Shown: positions 34,452 to 43,887, numbered from the stretch's first letter. The stretch: DNA of 64,000 nt from Parvularcula sp038749595 (GCA_038749595.1 JBCDHW010000001.1:391067-455066), one strand, 5' to 3'. The notes: generated from the sequence alone by a model not told the origin. Numbers and translations: made by a program.

Positions 34452-37364
34452 TTACGCAGCCTTCTTCTTCCGCGGCGCCCTTGCGCGGGGCTTTGGTTTT
34501 TTCGCGGCGGCGCGTTCGTCGTGTCGGGCTAGGAGGTCGGCGAGGAATTGGCCGGTGTAGCTGCCTTTGACTTCCGCGACGTCTTCGGGGGTGCCGGCGG
34601 CGATGATTTGGCCGCCGCCGTCGCCGCCTTCGGGGCCGAGGTCGATGATCCAGTCGGCTTGTTTGATAACATCGAGATTGTGCTCGATGATCACCACGGT
34701 GTTGCCTGTGTCGGCGAGTTCCTGAATCACTTCCATCAGCTTACGGACATCTTCGAAGTGGAGGCCTGTGGTCGGTTCATCAAGGATGTACAGTGTACGG
34801 CCGGTGGCGACCTTCGAGAGCTCCTTGGCGAGCTTCACCCGCTGGGCCTCGCCGCCGGAGAGGGTGGTCGCCTGCTGGCCGACTTTGATATAGCCGAGAC
34901 CGACGCGGTTGAGGGTCGCCATTTTGTTCCGTATACTGGGCACCGCTTTGAAGAACTCGGCGGCCTCCTCAACGGTCATGTCGAGGACGTCGGCGATGGA
35001 CTTGTCCTTGAACTTCACTTCTAACGTCTCGCGGTTGTAGCGCTTGCCGTGACAGACGTCGCAGGTGACGTAGACATCGGGCAGGAAGTGCATCTCGATC
35101 TTGATACCGCCGTCGCCTTGGCACGCCTCCCAGCGGCCGCCTTTGACGTTGAAGCTGAAGCGGCCGGGTTTATAGCCACGCGCTTTGGATTCAGGCAGGC
35201 CCGAGAACCACTCACGGATCGGTCCGAAGGCGCCGGTGTAGGTCGCGGGGTTGGAACGGGGTGTACGGCCGATCGGCGACTGGTCGATGTCGATGACCTT
35301 GTCGATATGCTCAAGCCCTGCGATGCGGTCGTGCTTGCCGGGGACCGTTTTGCTGTTCATCAGCTTACGGCTGGCGGCCTTATACAGCGTCTCGATCGTC
35401 AGTGTACTTTTACCGCCGCCGGAGACGCCCGTCACGCACGTCAGAAGGCCGACGGGGAACTCCGCCGTGACGCCTTGCAGGTTGTTTGAGCTGGCGTTTT
35501 CGACGGTGATGACCCGCTCAGGATCAAAGACCCGGCGCTCGTCGGGGATGGGGACTTCGCGGCGGCCGGAGAGGTAATCGCCGGTGATGGACTTTTTGTT
35601 CCGCTCGATCTGGGCGGGTGTGCCCGACGCGACAACGGTTCCTCCGTGTACCCCGGCGCCAGGGCCGATGTCGAGGACATGATCGGCGGTGCGGATCGCG
35701 TCTTCATCGTGCTCCACAACGATGACGGTGTTGCCGAGGTCCCTCAGCCCACGGAGGGACTCAAGCAGCCGCTCGTTGTCCCGTTGGTGAAGGCCAATCG
35801 ACGGCTCATCGAGGACATAGAGCACGCCGGTGAGGCCCGAGCCGATCTGGCTCGCGAGACGAATGCGCTGGCTTTCCCCGCCCGAGAGGGTGCCGGACGA
35901 GCGGGAAAGGGTCAGGTAGCCGAGGCCGACATTGTTGAGGAAGTGCAGCCGGTCACGGATTTCCTTCAGGATACGGACGGCGATCGTCCGCTCTTTCTCC
36001 GTGAGCTGCGTATCGAGTGTGCCGAACCAGAGGTCCGCCTCGCGTATGGACAAGGAAGCGATCTCGGCGATATCTTCGCCGCCCACCTTCACGGCCAACG
36101 CTTCAGGCCGCAAGCGCGCGCCCTGGCAGGCTTCGCAAGGTGCAACCGACTGGAACTTCTCCATCTCTTCGCGGACCCACGCGCTGTCGGTCTCGCGCCA
36201 GCGGCGTTCGAGGTTGGGGATCACGCCTTCGAAGGTCTTTGTGGTCTCGTAGCGGCGCAGGCCGTCGTCGTAGACGAACTTCACCTTCTCTTTGCCTGTT
36301 CCGAAGAGGATGACCTGCTGCTGTTTCTTGGTCAGCTCCGCCCACGGAACATCGACGTCAAAGCCATACTCGAGGCCCAGCGCTTCGAGGGTTTGGGTGT
36401 AGTAGGGGCTCTGGGTCTTGGACCACGCGGCGATCGCGCCTTTGAGCAGCGAAGCATCCGTGTCCGGAACAACGAGATCGGGATCGAAGTAGATCGAGGT
36501 GCCCAGCCCATCGCAAGTGGGGCAAGCGCCTTGGGGTGAGTTGAACGAGAACAGCCGCGGCTCAATCTCTTCGATGGTGAAGCCGCTCTCAGGGCAGGCG
36601 AACTTGGCCGAGAAGACGATTTTCCTGACGTCCTCGCCCTTCTTCGGCGCGCTTTCGGCGATAGCGAGACCGTCGGCGAGGTCGAGGCAGGTCTCAAAGC
36701 TCTCGGCCAAGCGGCTCTCGAGGCCTTCTTTGATCACCACACGGTCGACGACCACGTCGATATCGTGCTTGAGCTTTTTGTCGAGGGCAGGCGCGTCGGC
36801 GATGTCGTAGAATTCGCTATCGATCCGTACACGCTGGAAGCCCTTCTTCATCAGCTCAGCGAACTCTTTGCGGTACTCGCCTTTCCTGCCGCGGATCATC
36901 GGGGCGAGGAGGTAGAAGCGGCTGCCCTCGCCCTCGGCCATCAGCCGGTCGACCATCTCGGACACCGTTTGCGACGTGATCGGAAGACCTGTCGTAGGCG
37001 AGTAGGGCACCCCCACCCGCGCCCAGAGCAGGCGCATATAGTCGTAGATCTCTGTCACCGTGGCGACGGTGGAGCGGGGGTTCTTGGACGTCGTCTTCTG
37101 CTCAATCGAGATCGCCGGCGACAGCCCCTCGATCTGGTCCACGTCGGGCTTTTGCATCAGCTCCAAGAACTGGCGCGCGTAGGCGGAGAGGCTCTCCACA
37201 TACCGCCGCTGGCCCTCAGCGTAGATCGTATCGAAGGCGAGGGAGGACTTGCCGGAGCCGGAAAGCCCCGTGACGACGGTCAGGGCATCGCGCGGGATCT
37301 CGGCGGTGATGTCCTTGAGGTTATGCTCGCGGGCACCGCTGACGGTGATCGATTTATGGGACAA
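34452..37364 (-). CDS. uvrA: Excinuclease ABC subunit A
   Basis: UvrA is the damage-recognising ATPase of nucleotide excision repair. The protein has 970 residues with two ABC modules: first Walker A GLSGSGKSSLAFDTIYAEGQ and signature LSGGESQRIRLASQI; second Walker A GVSGGGKSTLTIETLY and signature LSGGEAQRVKLAKEL. Zinc-binding cysteines are visible in CPTCDGLGTS, CEACQGARL and CDVCHGKRYN. The basic tail KKPKPRARAPRKKKAA is longer than in E. coli. It starts with TTG at 37364, with GGAGG 9 bases upstream. An exact LexA box lies 57 bases before the start. Confidence 0.97.
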   Translation of the reverse strand: MSHKSITVSGAREHNLKDITAEIPRDALTVVTGLSGSGKSSLAFDTIYAEGQRRYVESLSAYARQFLELMQKPDVDQIEGLSPAISIEQKTTSKNPRSTVATVTEIYDYMRLLWARVGVPYSPTTGLPITSQTVSEMVDRLMAEGEGSRFYLLAPMIRGRKGEYRKEFAELMKKGFQRVRIDSEFYDIADAPALDKKLKHDIDVVVDRVVIKEGLESRLAESFETCLDLADGLAIAESAPKKGEDVRKIVFSAKFACPESGFTIEEIEPRLFSFNSPQGACPTCDGLGTSIYFDPDLVVPDTDASLLKGAIAAWSKTQSPYYTQTLEALGLEYGFDVDVPWAELTKKQQQVILFGTGKEKVKFVYDDGLRRYETTKTFEGVIPNLERRWRETDSAWVREEMEKFQSVAPCEACQGARLRPEALAVKVGGEDIAEIASLSIREADLWFGTLDTQLTEKERTIAVRILKEIRDRLHFLNNVGLGYLTLSRSSGTLSGGESQRIRLASQIGSGLTGVLYVLDEPSIGLHQRDNERLLESLRGLRDLGNTVIVVEHDEDAIRTADHVLDIGPGAGVHGGTVVASGTPAQIERNKKSITGDYLSGRREVPIPDERRVFDPERVITVENASSNNLQGVTAEFPVGLLTCVTGVSGGGKSTLTIETLYKAASRKLMNSKTVPGKHDRIAGLEHIDKVIDIDQSPIGRTPRSNPATYTGAFGPIREWFSGLPESKARGYKPGRFSFNVKGGRWEACQGDGGIKIEMHFLPDVYVTCDVCHGKRYNRETLEVKFKDKSIADVLDMTVEEAAEFFKAVPSIRNKMATLNRVGLGYIKVGQQATTLSGGEAQRVKLAKELSKVATGRTLYILDEPTTGLHFEDVRKLMEVIQELADTGNTVVIIEHNLDVIKQADWIIDLGPEGGDGGGQIIAAGTPEDVAEVKGSYTGQFLADLLARHDERAAAKKPKPRARAPRKKKAA

Positions 37365-37420
37365 CGCCAGGCCCTCCGTGCTTTCGGGAAGGTTAAGGCT
37401 CTAGGCCCCGGCACCCACCT

Positions 37421-37435
37421 GAACAAGGGGCGAAC
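37421..37435 (-). promoter_or_regulatory. LexA (SOS) box of uvrA
   Basis: The plus strand reads GAACAAGGGGCGAAC, an exact GAAC-N7-GAAC match. uvrA is a known LexA target in alphaproteobacteria, and the position 57 bases upstream of the start codon suits a repressor site over the promoter. Confidence 0.85.
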
Positions 37436-37643
37436 GGACGCGGGTTATCCCCGTGGGCTGGTCCCTGCAATCTGTTCACAAGAATGTGTCGTCACAGCTG
37501 CATCCAGGCTTTGTCGACCGGAGCCGCAGACTTCGGAGGGCGGTGAGGGTTGATCAATTTTGATCCATTGGCCTGCTTGCCAACCATGGGCACGGAAGAG
37601 CGTGATGAATCGATCATCACACTTCAAACGAGGGCGTCTTGAT

Positions 37644-38303
37644 ATGAAAAATTTTGTTTTTGCAGCTCTGCTGCTTACGAGTACCAGTCTCACCGCGGCT
37701 CATGCTGGTGTTGGCGTGGATGCAACGATCGGCACGACAGGGATTAGTGGCCATGTTCGGGCCGACGTTCTGCCAATCTTGTCGCTCCGTGCCGGTATTA
37801 ACTACCTTGCCTATGATTTTGGAGAGCAAGACTTCGACGGTAACACTTACGATGCTGAACTCGACTTCACACAGTTCGGACTATACGCGGATCTGCATCC
37901 GTTTTCGAACGGTTTCACGGTCACGGGCGGTTACTTGTTCGGCGATCGCAACCTTGAGCTGACGTCGGTGAGCACGACAGAAATTGATATCGGCGGCGAA
38001 TTTTTCACCGCCGAGGAAGTTGGTGATCTTTCGGGAACGGGTACCCTGGGCGATGGCGGTTTTTACGCCGGCATTGGTTGGGACAACATCACCAGAGGAA
38101 CTGGGCGTGTACGGTTGATCGCGCGTCTTGGCGTGATCATCAGTGACGAGCCTAGCGTTGCCTTAGAGAGTGTCGGGGGCACGCTGTCTAACGATCCGAT
38201 TCTGCTCAGCGCCATCGAGGGCGAGATTGCAGACATCAATGACGATATCTCGGACTATCGGTTTTTCCCGGTTGTTCAGGTCGGAATTGGCGTCCGCTTT
38301 TGA
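37644..38303 (+). CDS. Outer-membrane beta-barrel protein
   Basis: A 219-residue protein with a signal peptide (KNFVFAALLLTSTSLTAAHA). The mature part has alternating hydrophobic and polar strands (GHVRADVLPILSLRAGINYL, FTQFGLYADLHPFSNGFTVT, GGFYAGIGWDN) and ends VVQVGIGVRF, a typical C-terminal barrel strand with final Phe. About eight strands are plausible. No function is assigned. The ATG at 37644 is chosen as the start of the signal. It is divergent from uvrA and lies in an accessory insert between uvrA and ssb. Confidence 0.8.
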   Translation: MKNFVFAALLLTSTSLTAAHAGVGVDATIGTTGISGHVRADVLPILSLRAGINYLAYDFGEQDFDGNTYDAELDFTQFGLYADLHPFSNGFTVTGGYLFGDRNLELTSVSTTEIDIGGEFFTAEEVGDLSGTGTLGDGGFYAGIGWDNITRGTGRVRLIARLGVIISDEPSVALESVGGTLSNDPILLSAIEGEIADINDDISDYRFFPVVQVGIGVRF

Positions 38304-38343
38304 TTGATCCGTACAGCAATCAAAGATGGTTTGTTGAAAGCGC

Positions 38344-39477
38344 TTAAGTCGGGCGTGAGAGGTTGATCGCTTCGGCGACCAACCTCGTTAAGGTCGTCTG
38401 CTTTGCGATACCAAGTTTCTTATAGATCCGCTGAATGTGATTGCGGACGGTGTTTTCCGTGATGCCAACATTGTGCGCGATCACCTTCGGCGCGTGGCCC
38501 TGGTATAACAGATTGGTGATCACGCCCTCGCGTTCAGAAAGGCCAAAGAAGTCTTGAAGCACGCCCACGTCGCTTTGCTTTTTCGTAAATCCTGTGGTGG
38601 TTATGTAAAAAAGTGCTGCGGGTCTCTGCGCTTCGAAAGCGCCGTTGTCGACAGCGACACTCATCGGCCTGGAAATCAAAAAAATCCGTTGGCCAGTCAT
38701 CGTGGATGAGATGGTACATGATCCGTATCGAAGACTGGGAAGCAACGTATCGTCGGCGGCTCTGGTAAGCAGGGCGTCGATCTCTGGATAGGCGCTAACA
38801 ATGGGCGATCGAGTGGACACCGACATTCCCAAACTCAATTCCAGTATGGATTGCGCTCTCTCGTTTGCTTCCACGATCCGTTTTTGGCGATCGATCAGGA
38901 ATATGCCGGATGAGTGCGACTGCATCAGGGAGTTGGTCAGGGCTTGCTTGGTGGAGAAGGCGGCTGACAATTTTGCGATTTTCGCTGCGCGTTCGAGATG
39001 CGGAGTGATCCCTGCAATCAAGTTCAGACCATCCTCATGCATGACGCCTTCGTCGTTGGAGCGATGAAGAAAGAAGCCAAACAAGATGTCGCCGTCTACG
39101 GAGAAGTTTGTCCCGGCACAGTATTTAATTCCGTAGTCCGACGACCAATTGATAAAGTCATTCTTCTCGATGGTTTTTATGTCGAGTGAGATATCGTCCG
39201 AGAACAGCCTGCCAAGAGAGCCATTTTCGCGCGCATAGGCTATCCGCGGATTGTATTGGTGCATCTCGTTGAGATACACCTCGATCTCCTTCTCTCCGAG
39301 AAACGGACAGGATAATTGCCAATAGTCAAACGTGCGCTGATCAAACACTGAGATTTCGAAAGCGGAACTTCCCGTCAGCCGCATGAGGCGACGGCCCACT
39401 TGATCCCAGCCTTCAGGGTCTAAGGCGGCGTCGTATATCTCAGTGATCAGAGCTTCGCGCTCGGTTTGGTCCAACAC
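38344..39477 (-). CDS. LuxR-family transcriptional regulator
   Basis: A 377-residue regulator. The C-terminal LuxR/GerE helix-turn-helix is clear: FGLSEREGVITNLLYQGHAP, KVIAHNVGITENTVRNHIQR and IYKKLGIAKQT. The N-terminal 170 residues (AALDPEGWDQVGRRLMRLTG, HLERAAKIAKLSAAFSTKQA) and a PAS-like stretch (SSGIFLIDRQKRIVEANERA) look like a ligand-sensing region of unknown input. No autoinducer-binding signature is evident. It sits between two outer-membrane protein genes and may control one of them, which is inference. Confidence 0.85.
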   Translation of the reverse strand: MLDQTEREALITEIYDAALDPEGWDQVGRRLMRLTGSSAFEISVFDQRTFDYWQLSCPFLGEKEIEVYLNEMHQYNPRIAYARENGSLGRLFSDDISLDIKTIEKNDFINWSSDYGIKYCAGTNFSVDGDILFGFFLHRSNDEGVMHEDGLNLIAGITPHLERAAKIAKLSAAFSTKQALTNSLMQSHSSGIFLIDRQKRIVEANERAQSILELSLGMSVSTRSPIVSAYPEIDALLTRAADDTLLPSLRYGSCTISSTMTGQRIFLISRPMSVAVDNGAFEAQRPAALFYITTTGFTKKQSDVGVLQDFFGLSEREGVITNLLYQGHAPKVIAHNVGITENTVRNHIQRIYKKLGIAKQTTLTRLVAEAINLSRPT

Positions 39478-40049
39478 GTGTCGCTCCCCAGCGTTCTGGA
39501 ATTGCTAATCTTGAGTTGGCCCGACAGAGATCTCGACTGACAACTGCGTGACTCGCGAGACGGGGAGCTCTCAGGGTCATGACGCGGTCACATGAAAATG
39601 CGAAAAATCAAAATAAAACATAAAAATAGCCCATTTTTATTTACGCGGTGCGTCATGAGGTCTCGTACTGCTTTGACGGTTGCGGATTGCTGCCAGGAAT
39701 GATCTTGATGTTACTTCGGCTACCACCGAGCTGCATTATTCGCCCGGTCGCACCTCTTACAGTGTCCTGCGAAACGGAAGTTCAATCACGTTAACAGAGA
39801 GGCTAGCGATGCGTCCTTCGAGGACATCTGACGGGCCGACACCTTCTTCGACGAAGATACGAACCTAGCGATTGTCTCTGGTGCACTCGATTGTGTGGCA
39901 GGCGAGAAGTTCGCAATGCTTGCACTCAACAAGCAGCGTTTCGAGACACGCCACGAGGTCCAGCCAACGAAGATTGGTGTACTGATAAAGTGGTGGGTAG
40001 AGACACTGCCCGCAGTGCAGTGAAGACGTCAGTCTCAAGATCATGCGTA
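39478..40049. other. Gene-free region, possible gene remnant
   Basis: This 570-base stretch upstream of the LuxR gene has no intact gene. It includes an AT-rich tract near 39595-39645. From about 39784 a plus-strand frame reads fairly protein-like (LAIVSGALDCVAGEKFAML then PTKIGVLIKWWVETLPAVQ) to a TGA at 40021, but has an internal TGA near 39829. It may be a decayed gene; I recognise no family. Confidence 0.35.
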
Positions 40050-40076
40050 CAAAAAAGTGGGCCCGCGTGGCCCACC
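40050..40076 (-). terminator. Intrinsic terminator of the outer-membrane protein gene
   Basis: GTGGGCC pairs with GGCCCAC (40057-40063 with 40069-40075) around a 5-base loop. On the minus strand it is followed by six T residues. It lies about 30 bases after the stop of the minus-strand gene ending at 40108. Confidence 0.88.
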
Positions 40077-40107
40077 TTCTTCGTTCAGCTATCTCGAAAG
40101 AACCGTC

Positions 40108-40746
40108 CTAAAAACCAAGACGCCAGGTGACGAGGCCGGTGACGCCGCCGTAGCTGAACTCCTCGTCGGTGATCTGGGCGAGTTCTTCTGTGAAGCTGAG
40201 GTCGTCGGTGGCGAGGTAGCTGGCCTCAACGCCAAGCTGACCAAGGCCGGGGAGGAGGCCCATGCTCACGCCAGCCTTCACTTGGTACGCCATGCGGCCT
40301 TGCGGGTTGGCGCCGCTGGGGAGCTCGAGGCTCGGCTGGAGGTAGCCGAGCCCAACCCCAACGTAGGGGTCAGGGAGAAGGGGCAGAGACGGCCGCACGA
40401 CGCCGTTCAGCATCGCCGCGTAGGTCGTGAGCTCCTCCTCGACGGCGGCCTCGACCGCAGCAACGGAGATCTCTTGCGCCGGGTCGGTCCGCATCGTCAG
40501 CTCCCCCTCAAGCGCGATGAAGGGGAGGATATACGTCCCAAAGAGGCCCCCGCCGGTGAACCCGAGGGAGTCACTGGCGTCGAGGCTTTGCTGGGACACC
40601 TCGCCGATGAAGTTATTGTCTTGGATCGAAATTTCATCCGCTGCGGCGTTCACACCGCCGTGAAGCTGCAGATAGATCCCGCCAGCTTGGGCAGAGGCTA
40701 CGAAAGCAGCACATGAACACGCAAAAGTGAGGGCAGGTTTGAACAT
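40108..40746 (-). CDS. Outer-membrane beta-barrel protein
   Basis: A 212-residue protein with a signal peptide (MFKPALTFACSCAAFVASAQ) and a barrel-like mature part: GGIYLQLHGGVNAAADEISI, LPFIALEGELTMRTD, PDPYVGVGLGYLQPSLEL, and a final strand GVTGLVTWRLGF ending in Phe. It resembles the small opacity-type porin-like proteins of alphaproteobacteria (OmpA-like barrel, eight strands). No function is assigned. The ATG at 40746 has AAAGGCG 8 bases upstream. A strong terminator follows. Confidence 0.82.
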   Translation of the reverse strand: MFKPALTFACSCAAFVASAQAGGIYLQLHGGVNAAADEISIQDNNFIGEVSQQSLDASDSLGFTGGGLFGTYILPFIALEGELTMRTDPAQEISVAAVEAAVEEELTTYAAMLNGVVRPSLPLLPDPYVGVGLGYLQPSLELPSGANPQGRMAYQVKAGVSMGLLPGLGQLGVEASYLATDDLSFTEELAQITDEEFSYGGVTGLVTWRLGF

Positions 40747-40838
40747 GGAAACGCCTTTCATCGGGAGACCGGCGACCGATTTCGGCGCTGAATGCGGCGA
40801 AACTTCAGCGCGAAAATGACACTCGCCTTCCTCTGGCG

Positions 40839-40853
40839 GAACATTATATGAAC
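40839..40853 (+). promoter_or_regulatory. LexA (SOS) box of ssb
   Basis: The sequence GAACATTATATGAAC is an exact GAAC-N7-GAAC match, 97 bases upstream of the ssb ATG. ssb is an established LexA target in this class. The region also precedes the divergent outer-membrane protein gene by about 92 bases, so that gene could be affected too. Confidence 0.82.
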
Positions 40854-40949
40854 AACGTGGAAAAGAGATGCTTGGCCCGGCGGTGCGATCCTCCTTACGC
40901 AGAGGAGACTTGGGAGTGGCTGCGAGCGAGCCGATAGGAGAGAGAGACC

Positions 40950-41435
40950 ATGGCGGGTAGTGTGAATAAGGTGATCCTGATCGGGAACCTCGGTCAGGAT
41001 CCGGAGGTTCGGCAGTTCTCTAACGGTGGGCAGGTCTGCAACTTGCGGATCGCAACGTCCGAGAATTGGAAAGACAAACAATCGGGCGAGCGACGCGAGA
41101 AAACCGAATGGCACACGGTGGCGATTTTCTCAGAGCCGCTGGTCCGCGTGGCCCAGAACTATCTGAAAAAGGGTTCAAAAGTATACATTGAGGGCCAGCT
41201 TGAGACGCGGAAGTGGCAAGATCAGAATGGCCAGGACCGCTACTCCACCGAAGTGGTTTTGCGGCCCTACCGCTCGGAGCTGACGATGCTCGATAGCCGC
41301 GGCGGCGGTGGGGATCCGATGGGCGCAAGCTACGGTCAGCAGATCTCGGGCGGGAACGGTTATGGCGGCGGCGCACCGGCGCCCCAGGGCGGCGGCGGGA
41401 CGGACTACGATCTCGACGACGATATACCGTTCTAA
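40950..41435 (+). CDS. ssb: Single-stranded DNA-binding protein
   Basis: SSB coats single-stranded DNA and recruits replication and repair proteins. The protein has 161 residues. The OB-fold is SVNKVILIGNLGQDPEVRQF, NLRIATSENWKDKQSGERRE and GSKVYIEGQLETRKWQDQNG. A Gly-rich linker leads to the acidic tip DDDIPF that binds partners. AGGAGAGAGAG precedes the ATG. It is normally divergent from and adjacent to uvrA in alphaproteobacteria; here 3.6 kb of accessory genes separates them. Confidence 0.97.
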   Translation: MAGSVNKVILIGNLGQDPEVRQFSNGGQVCNLRIATSENWKDKQSGERREKTEWHTVAIFSEPLVRVAQNYLKKGSKVYIEGQLETRKWQDQNGQDRYSTEVVLRPYRSELTMLDSRGGGGDPMGASYGQQISGGNGYGGGAPAPQGGGGTDYDLDDDIPF

Positions 41436-41638
41436 AATGAATTGAGCCGCCGGACGTTGTGCGGTTCGATGCGAACACGGGCGGTTGCCTAAGTTGAGTT
41501 GGATTCCTCTGGCCTCGCTTCAGGCTAACGGGCCGTTGGCGGTAACCGCCTTAGGTCTGCGTCAGCTCAACGAAAGCGGGCTGGCGTTTGCGTCTGGAGA
41601 TCGAGCCGAGGACGCCGCATCGGGAGGAATTGAAGGCC

Positions 41639-42394
41639 ATGCGCCCTGCGCCGCGGATGTTCACGCGCCAGGATCTCGGCGAAGGGGCATATGCGCTTTC
41701 ATCCGAGCAAGCGCGGTATCTGGGCCGGGTCCTGAGGCTCGGCCCTGGCGCCGACATCAGGCTGTTCAACGGGCGCCAAGGCGAGTGGGTGTACCGCCTT
41801 GCCCGGATCGACGGCCGCGGCGGCGAGGCGATGCCCGTCGAGCAACGCAGGCTGCAAGCCGAACCGAGCGGGAAGCCCGTCTTGCTGTTCGCGCCGCTGA
41901 AACGCGGGCCCACCGAGCTGATCGCGCAGAAGGCCACGGAGATGGGGGCTGTGCGCCTCCAGCCGGTCATCACAAGCCGGACCAACCGCGATCAGGTGCG
42001 GATTGACCGGCTGCACACCATCGCTGTTGAAGCCGCGGAGCAATGCGAACGCTTGAGCGTTCCTGACATCGCCGAACCCGTGCCGTTAGACGACGGACTG
42101 CGCACGGTCGAAAGCTATGTGTTCTGCGACGAAGCAGGCGATCAACCGAACGAGCCCTGGGGCGGTGAGATGGGCCGGGCGGGGCTTGCGGATCGCGTGT
42201 TTGGCGAGGTTTCGGCCAGTCCTGACGCCGTTTTGGTTGGGCCTGAGGGCGGCTTTACCCCGGACGAGCGCGCCCGGCTCCGGGCCGATCCACGGGCGCT
42301 GCCGATCAGTCTTGGCCCTCGGATTCTGCGTGCAGAAACAGCCGCTTTGGTGGCGCTGACTCTCTGGCAAGTCCGATTTGGCGACTTGGCATAA
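41639..42394 (+). CDS. rsmE: 16S rRNA m3U1498 methyltransferase
   Basis: RsmE methylates N3 of U1498 in 16S rRNA. The protein has 251 residues: an N-terminal PUA-like domain (YALSSEQARYLGRVLRLGPG, IRLFNGRQGEWV) and a SPOUT methyltransferase domain with LFAPLKRGPTELIAQKATEM, VLVGPEGGFTPDERARL and SLGPRILRAETAALVALTLW forming the knot. The ATG at 41639 follows GGGAGGAA. The glutamate-cysteine ligase gene follows, a common pair in alphaproteobacteria. Confidence 0.94.
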   Translation: MRPAPRMFTRQDLGEGAYALSSEQARYLGRVLRLGPGADIRLFNGRQGEWVYRLARIDGRGGEAMPVEQRRLQAEPSGKPVLLFAPLKRGPTELIAQKATEMGAVRLQPVITSRTNRDQVRIDRLHTIAVEAAEQCERLSVPDIAEPVPLDDGLRTVESYVFCDEAGDQPNEPWGGEMGRAGLADRVFGEVSASPDAVLVGPEGGFTPDERARLRADPRALPISLGPRILRAETAALVALTLWQVRFGDLA

Positions 42395-42510
42395 GAAAAT
42401 CTAATGCACCGAGAATGAAAAACCGCTTTTGTCGCCGGTGAAAGCTTGCTGAACGCCGCAAAAAGCCAAGGTTCCCGAACGGACCGGCCTTCCAGGCAAA
42501 ATGACAGGAC

Positions 42511-43887
42511 ATGCCCGTGACCCAGCTAGACGCCATCGCCCGCCACGACCTTGCGCCGATTGGATCGGAGCAGGACTTGGTGGACCACCTCGCCTCGGGC
42601 TGTAAGCCGCGCAGCGCTTGGCGCATCGGGACCGAGCACGAGAAGTTTGGGTTCTTGCGCGACACGCTGGAGCCGCTGCCGTTTGCCGGGGAACGCTCGA
42701 TCCAAGCCGTGCTTGAGGGCCTGGCCCGCGACTTCGGCTGGAACCGGATGGAGGAGGACGGCCAGCTGGTCGCCCTCAAAAAAGACGGCGCGTCGATCAC
42801 GCTGGAGCCGGGCGGGCAGTTCGAGCTCTCCGGTGCGCCCCTTGAGCGGATCCACCAGACCTGCGGCGAAGTTCATCAGCACCTGGACGAAGTGAAAGCG
42901 ATTGCGGATCCGCTGAACGTCGGTTTCATCGGGCTTGGCGCTGCGCCCCACTGGACACGGGAGCAGATGCCCCGCGTGCCGAAAGGTCGGTACACGATCA
43001 TGCGCCGCTACATGCCAAAGGTCGGCGATCTCGGCCTTGACATGATGCACCGTACAGCGACGGTTCAGGTCAATCTCGATTTTGAAAGCGAAGCGGACAT
43101 GGTGAAAAAGTTCCGCACATCGCTCGCCTTGCAGCCCATCGCGACGGCCTTGTTCGCAAACTCTCCGCTTACGGAAGGCCAGCCAAACGGTTTCCGTTCG
43201 TGGCGTGCGCACATTTGGACGGATACGGATCCCCACCGGACGGGGATGCTCGATTTCGTTTTTGATGATGACTTCGGATTTGAGCGGTATGCGAACTACA
43301 TGCTGGACGTGCCGATGTATTTTGTCTGGCGCGACGGCGAGTATTTCGACGCGGCGGGCCAGAGCTTCCGCGCTTTTCTGGACGGCAAGCTGCCTGCAGC
43401 GCCGGGGCAGCGGCCGACGATCGAGGATTGGAAAGACCATCTGTCCACGGCCTTTCCCGAAGTTCGGCTGAAAACGTTCCTGGAGATGCGCGGCGCCGAC
43501 TCGGGCAGTTGGGGCCGTATTTGCGCGCTTCCGGCGTTTTGGGTGGGGCTTCTTTATGACCAGGCCAGCCTCGATGAAGCTTACGCATTGATCCAAGACT
43601 GGACGACCGAAGAGCGCGCCGCGCTGCGCCCCGCCGCGGCGAAGGACGGGATGTCCGGGAAAGTCGGAAACATCGTCATCGCGGATGTTGCGGAGCACGT
43701 GCTCGGCCTTGCCCGGGATGGGCTGCGCCGCCGCGCGGAGCTGGATGATGCGGGCAGTGATGAAACAGGGTTTCTGAAGCCGCTTCTCGACATTGCCCGA
43801 AACCGGGAAAGCTTCGCGTGCCAACTGTTGTCGGATTTTGACGAAACGGGCGATATACGGACGATTTTTGACCGCTATGCTTTTTAG
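42511..43887 (+). CDS. Glutamate-cysteine ligase (plant-type, GCS2 family)
   Basis: This enzyme joins glutamate and cysteine with ATP, the first step of glutathione synthesis. The 458-residue protein has WRIGTEHEKFGFLRDTLEPL, the substrate and metal region SITLEPGGQFELSGAPLERI, and MLDVPMYFVWRDGEYFDAAG and MRGADSGSWGRICALPAFWV. These are typical of the class shared by alphaproteobacteria and plants. It follows rsmE and its stop overlaps the next gene's first base. Confidence 0.94.
   Translation: MPVTQLDAIARHDLAPIGSEQDLVDHLASGCKPRSAWRIGTEHEKFGFLRDTLEPLPFAGERSIQAVLEGLARDFGWNRMEEDGQLVALKKDGASITLEPGGQFELSGAPLERIHQTCGEVHQHLDEVKAIADPLNVGFIGLGAAPHWTREQMPRVPKGRYTIMRRYMPKVGDLGLDMMHRTATVQVNLDFESEADMVKKFRTSLALQPIATALFANSPLTEGQPNGFRSWRAHIWTDTDPHRTGMLDFVFDDDFGFERYANYMLDVPMYFVWRDGEYFDAAGQSFRAFLDGKLPAAPGQRPTIEDWKDHLSTAFPEVRLKTFLEMRGADSGSWGRICALPAFWVGLLYDQASLDEAYALIQDWTTEERAALRPAAAKDGMSGKVGNIVIADVAEHVLGLARDGLRRRAELDDAGSDETGFLKPLLDIARNRESFACQLLSDFDETGDIRTIFDRYAF

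Noticed and set aside
38299..38324. Terminator after the first outer-membrane protein gene
   Set aside because: An 8-bp stem TTTGATTG / CAATCAAA exists but it is AT-rich and lacks a following T run.
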